A stretch of 64,000 nt of DNA from CAKMMH01 sp927798255. GTDB lineage: Bacteria; Bdellovibrionota_C; UBA2361; CAKMMH01. Location: contig JAXFOK010000015.1 of assembly GCA_034180415.1 (NCBI GenBank), forward strand, positions 62,001 to 126,000, given 5' to 3'. Each line of letters begins with the position of its first letter. The stretch's first letter is position 1. The position numbers were made by a program, and so were the translations under genes. Below are positions 49,968 to 59,405 of the stretch, piece by piece. The notes beneath the pieces are model-generated. The model ran no database searches, was not told the origin of the DNA, and was given only the letters and a program-made list of their open reading frames with translations.

Positions 49968-51878
49968 ATGACAATAGGACGTGTCAGTTTATCAAAAGTT
50001 ATAAATAAAGATTTTGTAACAACCATTCAAAAGATGTCTGTAAAATCCACGTCTGCAACTTCATCAGCTAGTTCATCGACAGATTGGAGCTCAACTTTAC
50101 AAAGTGGGGCTAGAATTTATGCAAATTCTGTTTCTTCATTAAATTCGCTTATAAGTTATTTAAATGTTTCAAAAGATACACTAAATGGATTATTAGATTT
50201 AACTGATGGAATGCTCGAGCTTGCGCAAAGAGCAAAGAAAACATCTCTTGGCGCTCAATCAAGAAGAAAATTAGATTTTAAATATAAAGATTTAGTTAAT
50301 GATTTTAAAGCAATAATTGATAAAGCAAGTAAATCAGAAAGAAATTTTTTAACTAAAGATGGATTAAGTAAATTATTTTCTATTATAGGTCTTAATACTC
50401 AAACTAGCTCAACTATAGCAGAAGTATTTAATGAATTTTTATTTGAAGGTGATGATAAAATATTAGCAAGTAAGGATATAAAACCAACGAAACAACCTAT
50501 TATTCCAAGAAAAGTATATGGAAACGTTGTTACTTCAGAAACTTCAAGTTACATGACAAAAAAAGTAACAAACAATGAAGAACTAATGATCTCTGGTTTA
50601 ACTGGTTCAGTATCAAGTTTATCAAGTGTTACTAATGAAGTTCAAAATGGTAATAAAGTCGTATCATATATAAATAATGTTACTGGTGAAAAAATTACAC
50701 TAGGAAATGATGGCTATCAGTACGTATTAAAAGATGTTGATGCAGCTACTGGATTTTCTGTTGTTAGTAAATATGAAGGTGACCCCGATTTTGCTACTTT
50801 ATTTTTAACTGATAATAGAGGAGATATTATAAAACAATTAACCATAGAAGAACTTAATTATACAGATGTAAAAATTTCAAAAGACTTTAAAACATTAGTC
50901 GCAGCAAGTCTATCAGAAGATCACGTAGAAAAAATTCAAAAAATAACTTTTAATGATAATGATGATAGTTCTCTTGTTCAAGAAATTGCAAGAAAAGATG
51001 AATTTGATCATGTGAGCTTCTCAAATATTCAAATAAGTCGTGATGGAAGCTATATTGCATATAGAGATAGTGAAGAAAATAAAAATTATTTTTTAAATAG
51101 TGAAAATCTTAGCGTTGACTCAAGTTTTTTAGCTAATAGTGATATTACAAAATTTGGTTTTATAGATAATAATAAATTAGCTGTATACGATGGAAATAAT
51201 ATTTCTACATATGAATATAATTCAAATTCATTTAATACATTAATTGAAAATGTAAATATTGATAAATTTGTTACTATGAACGAACCTTATAATAATTTAT
51301 CATACATAGCATATTCAAGTATGAATGATTATAGTGTAAATGTAATAAATACAAATGGAGTACTTATAACATCTAATCAAGGAGACGAAGGAAACGATAT
51401 AGTAAATCTTTCATTAGCATATAATAAATCACATGTAATCGAACTTGGTATATTTGGAAAATTCAATGGCGCAACTTCAGAAAATGAACTTTATAGGGTA
51501 AATGGTGAAAATTCAACTAAACAAGCAAGCTCATCAGCAGCGTTAACAAAAGTATTTGATAGTAGTTTAAATTTAAAAACTGCAGTTGGAGCTTATAGAG
51601 TTGAAAATGCACTTAAAGCGTTAAAAGAACAAATTCAAACCAATATTAGTACAATGGATAAAATGTATGATGTAATTGGTGAGAATTTGGACTTAGTTAG
51701 AGCGACAGGTTACGCACTTTTAGATTTATCACAAGAATCTTTAACTTCATTAGAAGCAGATGATATAGCTAAAAAGTTAAGGCATGAAATTACGAAAAAC
51801 GCTTCTAAGGCATTAGCACAAGCAGAAAACTTAGAACCACTTGCAATCGCTGCTATGATGTTAAATGATGAGATATAA
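49968..51878 (+). CDS. Flagellin-like protein with a propeller-like central insert
   Basis: 636 residues. The N-terminal part (about 35-135) has helix pairs like flagellin D0/D1 (TLNGLLDLTDGMLELAQRAK; LDFKYKDLVNDFKAI). The C-terminal part (about 540-636) has GAYRVENALKALKEQI, DKMYDVIGENLDLVRATG and AQAENLEPLAIAAMM, the flagellin D0/D1-like closing helices. The middle (about 180-520) has repeated short beta strands such as FSNIQISRDGSYIAYRD and FGFIDNNKLAVYDG, resembling a WD40/TolB-type beta-propeller rather than flagellin D2/D3. A near-consensus sigma-28 promoter precedes it. I infer a late-flagellar filament or hook-associated protein; no signal peptide is present, so export would be through the flagellar type III system. 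Confidence 0.7.
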   Translation: MTIGRVSLSKVINKDFVTTIQKMSVKSTSATSSASSSTDWSSTLQSGARIYANSVSSLNSLISYLNVSKDTLNGLLDLTDGMLELAQRAKKTSLGAQSRRKLDFKYKDLVNDFKAIIDKASKSERNFLTKDGLSKLFSIIGLNTQTSSTIAEVFNEFLFEGDDKILASKDIKPTKQPIIPRKVYGNVVTSETSSYMTKKVTNNEELMISGLTGSVSSLSSVTNEVQNGNKVVSYINNVTGEKITLGNDGYQYVLKDVDAATGFSVVSKYEGDPDFATLFLTDNRGDIIKQLTIEELNYTDVKISKDFKTLVAASLSEDHVEKIQKITFNDNDDSSLVQEIARKDEFDHVSFSNIQISRDGSYIAYRDSEENKNYFLNSENLSVDSSFLANSDITKFGFIDNNKLAVYDGNNISTYEYNSNSFNTLIENVNIDKFVTMNEPYNNLSYIAYSSMNDYSVNVINTNGVLITSNQGDEGNDIVNLSLAYNKSHVIELGIFGKFNGATSENELYRVNGENSTKQASSSAALTKVFDSSLNLKTAVGAYRVENALKALKEQIQTNISTMDKMYDVIGENLDLVRATGYALLDLSQESLTSLEADDIAKKLRHEITKNASKALAQAENLEPLAIAAMMLNDEI

Positions 51879-51976
51879 TTAATATATATCCTAAAAATCA
51901 GTAATTTTTACTTCCATAATATAAATATTTTGTTACAATAGTAGTATAAGAGTTAGCTAGTATTTATGATTATAAA

Positions 51977-52225
51977 GTGAATTCAGGTAAAGACAAAAAA
52001 GATGCCAATTTAAAAATAGATGAGCAAGTAGTAACAAAGCCAATATGTGATTTACTTTCCAACATTGATGTCGAGTGGCGTTCAGTTATAACTCTAAGAT
52101 ATGGTCTAAATGGCGAGCCACCAAAATCACCTAGTGAAGTTGCAGAAATATTAGGAACTACTGTAGAAGCAATAAACTCTCTAGAAGTTAATGCCTTAAG
52201 ATATTTTTATACTAAGAAAAGCTAA
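51977..52225 (+). CDS. Stand-alone sigma-70 region 4-like protein
   Basis: 82 residues from a GTG start. The second half reads RSVITLRYGLNGEPPKSPSEVAEI..., closely following sigma region 4 (family: R.vi.lRyGl....p.tLeEia..lgvs.E.iRqIe.rAL). The recognition-helix side is altered (EAINSLEVNALRYF). No other sigma region is present. It may bind the RNA polymerase beta flap or act as a regulator. It lies 98 bases after the flagellin-like gene. The GTG start lacks a good ribosome site and no in-frame ATG is upstream. Confidence 0.6.
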   Translation: MNSGKDKKDANLKIDEQVVTKPICDLLSNIDVEWRSVITLRYGLNGEPPKSPSEVAEILGTTVEAINSLEVNALRYFYTKKS

Positions 52226-52314
52226 AAGAAAGCTAAAATCTTTGACTTATCTTGTTGATATTTAATAAGAATGCTATAATGAGTTAATTGTATATTTATT
52301 TTGGTTATAAATTT

Positions 52315-52857
52315 ATGTTTACGTTACCTAGTGAATTAAAGTTAAAATATGATAAGGATTATATTGATGATGTCATTAGTAAAATGGCAGTTGAAATGAA
52401 TTCATTTTTTACAAATGAGAAATTTTTAAATGAAGAGATCTTAATTCTTGCAGTTTTAACTGGAGCTCTTTATTTTGCAGCTGATTTGACAAGAAAATTA
52501 AACTTTAATGCTGAAGTTGGTTCTATTAAGGCTTCTTCATATATAAATAATAAGCAAGAAGGAGATGTGAAGGTTCAAGGAAATGGAGCTAATGTAAAAG
52601 ATAAAGTGGTCATTCTTTTAGATGATATTTGTGATACTGGGCATACGTTTGAAATACTTTCAAAAAACATGAAAGAGTTAGGCGCAAAGGAAGTTTACTG
52701 TGCTTCATTACTTCTTAAGCAAGAAAATACTTATTTTATTCCAAATTTTTCGGGAATTGTATATAAAGGTGATGATTGGTTCGTCGGCTATGGAATGGAC
52801 GATTCACAAAAATATAGACATCTTTCAAGTATTTATACAAAAAAGAAGGTATATTAA
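52315..52857 (+). CDS. hpt: Purine phosphoribosyltransferase (HPRT-like)
   Basis: A 180-residue type I phosphoribosyltransferase. The PRPP-binding loop VILLDDICDTGHTFEIL (about 97-113) has the paired acids and the D.G.T motif of hypoxanthine PRTases; NEEILILAVLTGALYFAADL (family: P..i.VLkGa..F..DL) and KGDDWFVGYGMDD (family: .d.fvvGyGLD) complete the HPRT pattern. It salvages hypoxanthine/guanine. The ATG at 52315 is preferred to a non-ATG start at 52288. Confidence 0.85.
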   Translation: MFTLPSELKLKYDKDYIDDVISKMAVEMNSFFTNEKFLNEEILILAVLTGALYFAADLTRKLNFNAEVGSIKASSYINNKQEGDVKVQGNGANVKDKVVILLDDICDTGHTFEILSKNMKELGAKEVYCASLLLKQENTYFIPNFSGIVYKGDDWFVGYGMDDSQKYRHLSSIYTKKKVY

Positions 52858-52890
52858 TTAATGTTTTAATGTATTTTATTTAAAGGTTTG

Positions 52891-54225
52891 ATGATGTTAC
52901 CTAAAGACAATCAAGAAGTTTACAATAAAAAAACTAAATATTCGCTTGATATCCAAAATGTTACAAAATCATTTTTACGAAAAACGCTTCAAAAAGGTGG
53001 TTATACAACGCTAAAATCACTTCTTTTACATCCATTAAAGCATGAAAAAGCTAGCTCTAATGATTATATACACGTAATTAAGAATTTAAGTTTACAAATT
53101 CCAAGAGGAAAATCTGTAGGAATAATCGGAAGAAATGGAGCGGGAAAATCTACTCTTTTAAAATTAATATCTGGAATTTATCAGCCGACTTCAGGAACTG
53201 TTAAGGTAAATGGTAAGATTGCCGCTCTAATCGAGTTAGGCGCTGGTTTTCATCCAGATTTTTCAGGAAGAGAAAATATTTATCTTGGCGGTGCGATGCA
53301 TGGAATGACAAGAGAGGAAATCGATTCAGTATTTGATGATATCGTAAAATTTTCTGAACTAGAGGAATTTATTGATGCTCCAATTAGAACTTACTCTAGT
53401 GGTATGTATATGCGTTTAGGATTTAGTTTAGCAATTCATACAAGTCCTGATATTTTAATAATTGATGAGGTACTTGCAGTCGGAGACGCTTCTTTCACGG
53501 CAAAATGTAAAGATAAGCTTTTTGATATAAGAAAAAATGGTACTACGCTTTTACTTGTAAGTCATGATTTAAGTTCTATCGAAGAATGGTGCGATGAGGC
53601 AATATGGATTGAAAAGGGAAGTGTTAAAACTAGAGGGGTACCTAAAAAAGTAATTGATGAATACCTAGACTTTTTAAATATTAGAGATAGTGAAAAGATA
53701 AAGGAAATAAATGATATAGAAAATAACAAAGATTCTAATAAAAATATTGCAAAGAATTTATTAAAATCAACTAGTGATGATTCCTTAAAAAATGTTAGTA
53801 ATGGTAATAATAATGATGAAGATTTATTAGAGCTTTCAAATGTTAAGTGTTTTGATGAGAATAATAATGAATGTTATGCGTTTAAAACTAACGATAAACT
53901 TATAATTAAATTTGATTATTTATCTAAATGCGAAATTAAAGATGCTATTTTAGAAATTAGGGTGACAAGAAGTGATGGATTTCTTATTTCTGAAAGTAGT
54001 ACGAAACTCGAAAATATAAAGGTAAATCTTAAAAAGCAAGGCTTTGTTTCATATAAAATAAATGATTTAAATTTACTTCCTGCAAGATATGTTGTTTCAA
54101 TTACAGTTAGAAAAAGTGAAAAGGGTTATTATGCATATAAAGACAATGCTATTAATTTTCTTGTTAGAAGTGGTAGTGTTAAATCTGGTCTTTTATATTT
54201 AAAACATGAATGGAGTATTTTGTAA
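52891..54225 (+). CDS. Polysaccharide ABC transporter ATP-binding protein (Wzt-like)
   Basis: An ATPase of about 444 residues. Walker A GRNGAGKSTLL, the TagH/Wzt segment AALIELGAGFHPDFSGRENI, signature YSSGMYMRLGFSLA and Walker B ILIIDEVLAVGD are present in the first 260 residues. A C-terminal extension (about 310-440) with beta strands resembles the Wzt O-antigen-binding domain, so the exported chain is probably recognised by its non-reducing end. A polar Asn/Asp linker joins the halves. Starts at 52891 (AAAGG site upstream); the permease gene follows 32 bases later. Confidence 0.88.
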   Translation: MMLPKDNQEVYNKKTKYSLDIQNVTKSFLRKTLQKGGYTTLKSLLLHPLKHEKASSNDYIHVIKNLSLQIPRGKSVGIIGRNGAGKSTLLKLISGIYQPTSGTVKVNGKIAALIELGAGFHPDFSGRENIYLGGAMHGMTREEIDSVFDDIVKFSELEEFIDAPIRTYSSGMYMRLGFSLAIHTSPDILIIDEVLAVGDASFTAKCKDKLFDIRKNGTTLLLVSHDLSSIEEWCDEAIWIEKGSVKTRGVPKKVIDEYLDFLNIRDSEKIKEINDIENNKDSNKNIAKNLLKSTSDDSLKNVSNGNNNDEDLLELSNVKCFDENNNECYAFKTNDKLIIKFDYLSKCEIKDAILEIRVTRSDGFLISESSTKLENIKVNLKKQGFVSYKINDLNLLPARYVVSITVRKSEKGYYAYKDNAINFLVRSGSVKSGLLYLKHEWSIL

Positions 54226-54257
54226 GACTTTTTTGTATTTATTTTAGGTAAGTGTTA

Positions 54258-55043
54258 ATGGGACTTATTAGAAATTTAGAAGATATTAAAAAATATAAAA
54301 CATTAGTGAATGCTTTAACATTAAGGTATTTGGCAAGTAGGTACCGTGGCTCAATTTTAGGTTTCTTTTGGACATTTTTAAATCCGTTATTTTTAATGCT
54401 TATATATACCGTTGTATTTAAGTATTATATGAGATTTGATGATGTCGATAACTATACAATATTTCTTTTTGTGGGACTTCTTCAATGGATCTGGACATCT
54501 AGTGCGCTAATAGAAACAGCTACTTCAATTACATCTAGTGCAAATTTTATAACAAAATCAATGTTTCCTCCACATATATTACCAACAGTTGCTTCTCTAA
54601 CCGCGCTTATTAATTTTTTATTATCTCTTCCACTTTTATTTATTTTCATGATATTTTTTAAAGTTCCTTTTTATTCGACAATTTTATATTTGCCGATTGT
54701 AATATTTATACAATTTATTTTTCTATATGCTCTTGGTTTAATACTTTCAATCATGAATGTATATTTAAGAGATACTCAACATCTTCTTGGTAATATTTTA
54801 AACTTTTTATTTTTCTTATCTCCAATTCTTTATCCAATTGATAAAGTACCTGAGAAATTTTTATGGACATTAAAGGTTAATCCATTTGCAAGTTTTACAT
54901 CCACTTACCATAGGTTAATACTTGATGGAAAACTACCAGAAAGCAATTTAGTTTATATGATGGTTGGAGTTACTTTGGTAACCCTTATAATTTCAATGTA
55001 TGTTTATGATAAACATAAAGAACAGGTTGTTGACTTGTTATAA
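54258..55043 (+). CDS. Polysaccharide ABC transporter permease (Wzm-like)
   Basis: 261 residues with six hydrophobic segments and the ABC-2/Wzm opening YLASRYRGSILGFFWTFLNP (family: RY.gS.LG.lW....P). FLSPILYP and NPFASFTSTYHRLI are typical conserved patches. It partners the Wzt-like ATPase to flip a completed undecaprenyl-linked chain (O-antigen or capsule) across the inner membrane. Start chosen at ATG 54258 behind TAGGTAAG. Confidence 0.92.
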   Translation: MGLIRNLEDIKKYKTLVNALTLRYLASRYRGSILGFFWTFLNPLFLMLIYTVVFKYYMRFDDVDNYTIFLFVGLLQWIWTSSALIETATSITSSANFITKSMFPPHILPTVASLTALINFLLSLPLLFIFMIFFKVPFYSTILYLPIVIFIQFIFLYALGLILSIMNVYLRDTQHLLGNILNFLFFLSPILYPIDKVPEKFLWTLKVNPFASFTSTYHRLILDGKLPESNLVYMMVGVTLVTLIISMYVYDKHKEQVVDLL

Positions 55044-55061
55044 TTTAGGATAAAGTTTTTT

Positions 55062-56123
55062 ATGAAACAAAAAATTAATCAATTAGTTCATACATTAAGC
55101 TATGGTGATGCAATTTCTGGAGAGGTTATCGCTATAAAGAGAATTCTTGAAGAAAATGGTTATGAAAGTGATATTTATTCTATAAACACTCATCCAAAAT
55201 ATAAAGGACTAACTAAAAATTATAAAGAGCTTTCACAAGATACAAAAGATAAAATTATTTTACATTATTCACTTGGGTCAGATTTAAATAGAGTGTATGA
55301 AAATTTAGATAGCGCACAAAGAGTGCTTATTTATCATAATATTACTCCAGCTAAATTTTTTGAAGGAGTAAATCCAAGAATCGTTAACGATATTGAAAGT
55401 GGTTTTAAAGAGCTTCCTGAGCTTTTAAAAAAGACTGACCTTATAATTTCTGATTCTGACTATAATGCAAGTGATATTAAAAAGCTTGGTTTTGACTCAA
55501 AGGTACTTCCCTTACTATATGATAATAAAAAATGGAATATAGAGGAAAATCAAGGGATAAAAAATATTTTAAGAAAAAATGGTACAATAAATATTCTTCA
55601 TACAGGTCGTCTTGCACCTAATAAGTGTATTGAGGATATCATAAAAAGTTTTTATTTTTTGCATCATAAAATTGAAAAGAATTCTAAGCTTTATTTGATA
55701 GGCATAGATATTGACACAGAGATATATTCTTTTATGCTAAAAGATTTGGTTAATGCATTAAATTTAAAGGACTCAGTTTATTTTTGTGGTTCAGTTGCTG
55801 ATAGTGAGCTTAAGGCATTTTATAAAAATTCTCATGTTTATTTATGTATGAGTGAGCATGAGGGGTTTTGCGTTCCTATATTAGAAGCAATGAATTTTTC
55901 ACTTCCTGTAGTTTCTTACGAATCAAGTGCATTAAAAGATACTGTAGGAAATGGAGGAATTCTTATTAATGAAAAGAAGCATGAGTATATAGGTGAGCTT
56001 TTATATAAAGTTGCGACAGATAAAATCATAAGAGAGGAAATGATAACTGCAGGACATAAAAGAGTAGAAGAGTTTAATGAGGATAATTTTACACGAAATC
56101 TTTTAAATTTATTAGGAAAATAA
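55062..56123 (+). CDS. GT4 glycosyltransferase
   Basis: A 353-residue GT-B enzyme. Acceptor half: VHTLSYGDAISGEV near the N-terminus (family: DG.g....l) and IYHNITP; donor half: LHTGRLAPNKCIEDII and SEHEGFCVPILEAMNFSLPV (family: EGFg.p.lEam..G.PV). The N-terminal DAISGE motif is common in enzymes that build polymannose or rhamnan backbones next to Wzm/Wzt. A retaining sugar transferase for the exported polysaccharide is inferred from the position. Confidence 0.85.
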   Translation: MKQKINQLVHTLSYGDAISGEVIAIKRILEENGYESDIYSINTHPKYKGLTKNYKELSQDTKDKIILHYSLGSDLNRVYENLDSAQRVLIYHNITPAKFFEGVNPRIVNDIESGFKELPELLKKTDLIISDSDYNASDIKKLGFDSKVLPLLYDNKKWNIEENQGIKNILRKNGTINILHTGRLAPNKCIEDIIKSFYFLHHKIEKNSKLYLIGIDIDTEIYSFMLKDLVNALNLKDSVYFCGSVADSELKAFYKNSHVYLCMSEHEGFCVPILEAMNFSLPVVSYESSALKDTVGNGGILINEKKHEYIGELLYKVATDKIIREEMITAGHKRVEEFNEDNFTRNLLNLLGK

Positions 56124-56129
56124 TGATAA

Positions 56130-57290
56130 ATGAAAGTAGCATTAGATATTAGCGCGTTAAATCCAAATTTTAAAGAACATGCAAAAAGAGGAATCGGGCG
56201 TTATGTAAGAGAAATTTATGGATATTTAAAAGAAAATCAAACTAATCTTTCTCTAAACACATTTGATCAAACACTACTCTTAAGTGAAACACAAAAAAAA
56301 TTAATATCTTATCTTCCATGTGGTCGTCAAAGTGTAAGTCAGCAAATTTTTATTCCCTATAAATTAAAAGGTATTGCAAAAAATTCGGATTTTATTCATT
56401 TTCCCGCCCACACAGATGTTCCACTTTTTTCGCCACAGCCTTTTGTTGTAACTGTACTTGATTTGATATATTTACTTTTTAAAGATTTGTATGATCAAGG
56501 AAATTTAAGAGCTAGGTTCGCAAGAAAACTTGAAATAATGTCTATTAAAAAAGCATCTATGATAATTGCAATAAGCGAGGCTACTGCAAATGATGTTAAT
56601 AGATTATTAGGGATACCTTTTGAAAAAATTCGTGTAACTCATCTTGGAGTCGATAAAACTTTTTTTAATATTGAAAGAAATCTTGATTATGAACAAAGTT
56701 TTAGAAAACAATATAATTTATCAAATGATACAAAATTAATCTTATATGTTGGGGGAATTGATCAGAGAAAAAATTATAAGACACTTTTAGAAACTGTAAG
56801 AATTTTAAAAGAAAAATATAAAGATAATAATAAGTGCGATTTTAGAATAATAATGGTTGGAAATATCAGTAAGGATAGGCAGTACCGAATCTTTAAAAAT
56901 TTAGTAAAAGAAAAAAACATAGAAAATTTAGTTATAGAAACCGGGTATTTAGATGATAATAGCTTAAAATTATTATATAAATTTGCAAATCTTTTATTTT
57001 TTCCGACATTATATGAGGGATTTGGGTTAACAGTCCTTGAAGCACTTGCAAGCGGACTTCCTGTAGTTTCATCAAATGCTCCCGCTGTAAAGGAAGTTTC
57101 TAAAGATTTTGCATTAACTTGTGACCCTAATGATGCTGAAAAATATGCATATTTCATCGATTTATTATTTTTTAATGACTCGCTATGTAAAAAAATGTCA
57201 AGTGAAGGTATAATTCATGCAGGGAATTTTTCTTGGTCTGAAACTGCTAGAAAAACAATTGACGTATACAAAGAAATGTATTCATTATGA
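56130..57290 (+). CDS. GT4 glycosyltransferase
   Basis: 386 residues. GIGRYVREIYGYL at the N-terminus, TVLDLIYL, the VGGIDQRKNYKTLLE donor-half strand and PTLYEGFGLTVLEALASGLP (EGFG...EA motif) assign it to GT4 (mannosyltransferase-like, similar to the family that extends polysaccharide chains). It begins 6 bases after the preceding GT gene and overlaps the next gene by 4 bases, so the block is one operon. Confidence 0.88.
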   Translation: MKVALDISALNPNFKEHAKRGIGRYVREIYGYLKENQTNLSLNTFDQTLLLSETQKKLISYLPCGRQSVSQQIFIPYKLKGIAKNSDFIHFPAHTDVPLFSPQPFVVTVLDLIYLLFKDLYDQGNLRARFARKLEIMSIKKASMIIAISEATANDVNRLLGIPFEKIRVTHLGVDKTFFNIERNLDYEQSFRKQYNLSNDTKLILYVGGIDQRKNYKTLLETVRILKEKYKDNNKCDFRIIMVGNISKDRQYRIFKNLVKEKNIENLVIETGYLDDNSLKLLYKFANLLFFPTLYEGFGLTVLEALASGLPVVSSNAPAVKEVSKDFALTCDPNDAEKYAYFIDLLFFNDSLCKKMSSEGIIHAGNFSWSETARKTIDVYKEMYSL

Positions 57291-59269
57291 AAACGCGAGA
57301 TTATGTAATTTTTTTCATCATATTAATAATAGGATTTGCATTAAGACTTGATTTTTTATTAGCTAATGATTTTACAATTGATTCAGATGAAGCAATCGTA
57401 GGTCTTATGGCAAAACATATTATTGAAGGGGTCTCTCATCCTGTATTTTATTATGGGCAACATTATTTGGGCTGTCTTGAAAGTTATTGTGTCGCCTTCT
57501 TGTTTAAAATTTTTGGAATAAGTGTTTACGCGTTAAAGGTTGTTCCTCTTATTTTTTCTTTGCTATTTATTGTATTAGTATTTTTCTTAACAAAAGAAGT
57601 TTCTGATAAAAGAAGTGCTTTTTTTGCGATGCTTCTTTCAAGCGTTGCGCCATCAAGCCTAATTATTTGGTCGGGAAAAGCAAGAGGGGGATTTATCGAG
57701 GTATTGGTAATAGGTGCATTAGCTCTTTTATTTACTTTTAAATGGCAAAAAAGAGATGATAAAAATATTTTCTATACATTTATTATCGCCGGACTTTTAG
57801 GTTTAGGTTGGTGGATAAATAATCAAATCATTTATTTTATTCCTGCTATTTTTTTAATTTATTTAACAAGAATACTTTTTGATGAGAAAGATTATTTTAT
57901 TAAAAAAAGACTTGCCTTATATGATCATTTTTTAATTGCAACACTAGCATTTTTCTTAGGAAGTATTTTATTTTGGATTTATAATTTTAGACATGATTTC
58001 GTATCTTTTGAGATGTTATCATCTGATACTGAAAATTTTGAACGTTTTGCTAGTAACTTTTTTCATTATTCAATTCCTATTATATTAGGAGCTAAAAGAT
58101 ATTGGCAAAGTGTGGATATTTTTACATATTCAACAAAAGTATTTTATGCCATACATTTATTTTTAATTTTTATCTTCGCTCTTCCTACTAAAAATAAGAT
58201 TATTTCTAATAATAAGAATAAATTTTATGGAATATCATATAAATTTAGTTTTTTTATTATTTTTGCATCAATATTTTACTTTTTTACTTGCAGTAAATAT
58301 GGAAGTTTATATTTAGCACCAAGATATCTTTTGCCAACTTATGTGATATTATTTCCAGTTTTGGGAATAGCATTAGGGAAAATATCAAGATTTAATAATG
58401 TTGTTTGTTTCGTATTTTTAGCATCGCTGCTTTCTTTATATTTATTTGGTAATTATGCTAAAAAGCGTGCTCTACTAGGTGAGCCTTTAATTTTTCAGGA
58501 GCAACGTGCTTCAGATAATCATCAAGATGTGATTTCATGGCTTAAACATCATAAGATTAATGTTATAAGAACTAATTATTGGATAGGGTATAGGCTCGCG
58601 TTTGAAACAAATGAGGAAGTTAAATTTTTAATGTCAGGTGTTCCTCATACAGTTAGAATTAAAAGTTATGAAAATTTAGTGCCAATTGACAAAAAAGATA
58701 CAGTGCCTTTTTTAGCCGTGCCAAGAGAAGCAAGATATATAAGAAGCGCACTTAATTTTTTAGGATTTACGTATAAACAAAGAAGATTTAAAAATTATAG
58801 ATTTATTTATAATATTCATAAAAATTTTGATGAGAGCAAGCTAGATAAAATTGATAACAGTAAAATTTATATAAATGTTTCAGATAATGATTCTTTAAAG
58901 CAAGCAATTAACGATGATAATATAGATACTAGGTGGGGATCTGGTAGACCTCAAAGCGAAGAAATGTTTGTAAAATTTAATTTTGTAACTCCGCAAAATG
59001 TAGCTGTTATAGAATATTTACTTGGTAACTATGAACATGATTACCCTAGGAAGCTAGAGATTCGAGGCGTAAATAAGAATGACGAAGAGAAAATTTTATT
59101 AACGCCGAGTGATTATGAAATGTTTTCATATTATCTAGGTGATGCTTCTTCAAAAATTAGATTAAAAATTGATGAAGATGAATATAAAAGCATAACCTTT
59201 TACCAAAAAGGAAATGATAATTTTTTTGATTGGTCTATTGCTGAAATGAGTTTTTATTCGATGAAGTAA
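57287..59269 (+). CDS. GT39-like membrane glycosyltransferase with F5/8C-like C-terminus
   Basis: 660 residues. About nine to ten hydrophobic segments in residues 1-395 with the first-loop acids DFTIDSDEA (family: D.DE..) typical of PMT/ArnT-type, polyprenyl-phosphate-sugar-dependent transferases. The soluble C-terminal part ends in a domain (about 530-658) with NDDNIDTRWGSGRPQSEEM and YPRKLEIRGV, the pattern of discoidin/F5/8C carbohydrate-binding modules (D...sTRW.sg.pQ...). I infer that it adds a sugar in the periplasm, with the tail helping to hold glycan. Overlaps the upstream gene by ATGA. Confidence 0.8.
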   Translation: MKTRDYVIFFIILIIGFALRLDFLLANDFTIDSDEAIVGLMAKHIIEGVSHPVFYYGQHYLGCLESYCVAFLFKIFGISVYALKVVPLIFSLLFIVLVFFLTKEVSDKRSAFFAMLLSSVAPSSLIIWSGKARGGFIEVLVIGALALLFTFKWQKRDDKNIFYTFIIAGLLGLGWWINNQIIYFIPAIFLIYLTRILFDEKDYFIKKRLALYDHFLIATLAFFLGSILFWIYNFRHDFVSFEMLSSDTENFERFASNFFHYSIPIILGAKRYWQSVDIFTYSTKVFYAIHLFLIFIFALPTKNKIISNNKNKFYGISYKFSFFIIFASIFYFFTCSKYGSLYLAPRYLLPTYVILFPVLGIALGKISRFNNVVCFVFLASLLSLYLFGNYAKKRALLGEPLIFQEQRASDNHQDVISWLKHHKINVIRTNYWIGYRLAFETNEEVKFLMSGVPHTVRIKSYENLVPIDKKDTVPFLAVPREARYIRSALNFLGFTYKQRRFKNYRFIYNIHKNFDESKLDKIDNSKIYINVSDNDSLKQAINDDNIDTRWGSGRPQSEEMFVKFNFVTPQNVAVIEYLLGNYEHDYPRKLEIRGVNKNDEEKILLTPSDYEMFSYYLGDASSKIRLKIDEDEYKSITFYQKGNDNFFDWSIAEMSFYSMK

Positions 59270-59276
59270 CGTGAGT

Positions 59277-59366
59277 TTATTTTGTTTTAACGATGTAAGC
59301 AAAAACCAAGACAAGAATAAAAAGCAAAACATTAAATGATAGTAAAAGGTAATAAATTTTTTTCAT
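59277..59366 (-). CDS. Possible 29-residue single-helix membrane peptide
   Basis: Minus-strand ATG to TAA: MKKIYYLLLSFNVLLFILVL and a short Ala/Tyr tail ending KTK. A basic N-terminus, a 20-residue hydrophobic helix and a basic C-terminus fit a small membrane peptide. It fills the 136-bp spacer upstream of the kdsB-like gene, opposite in direction. No family recognised; short length leaves doubt. Confidence 0.3.
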   Translation of the reverse strand: MKKIYYLLLSFNVLLFILVLVFAYIVKTK

Positions 59367-59405
59367 GGTAATTATTTTAACATGAATTTATAAGAGAGGT
59401 AATAT

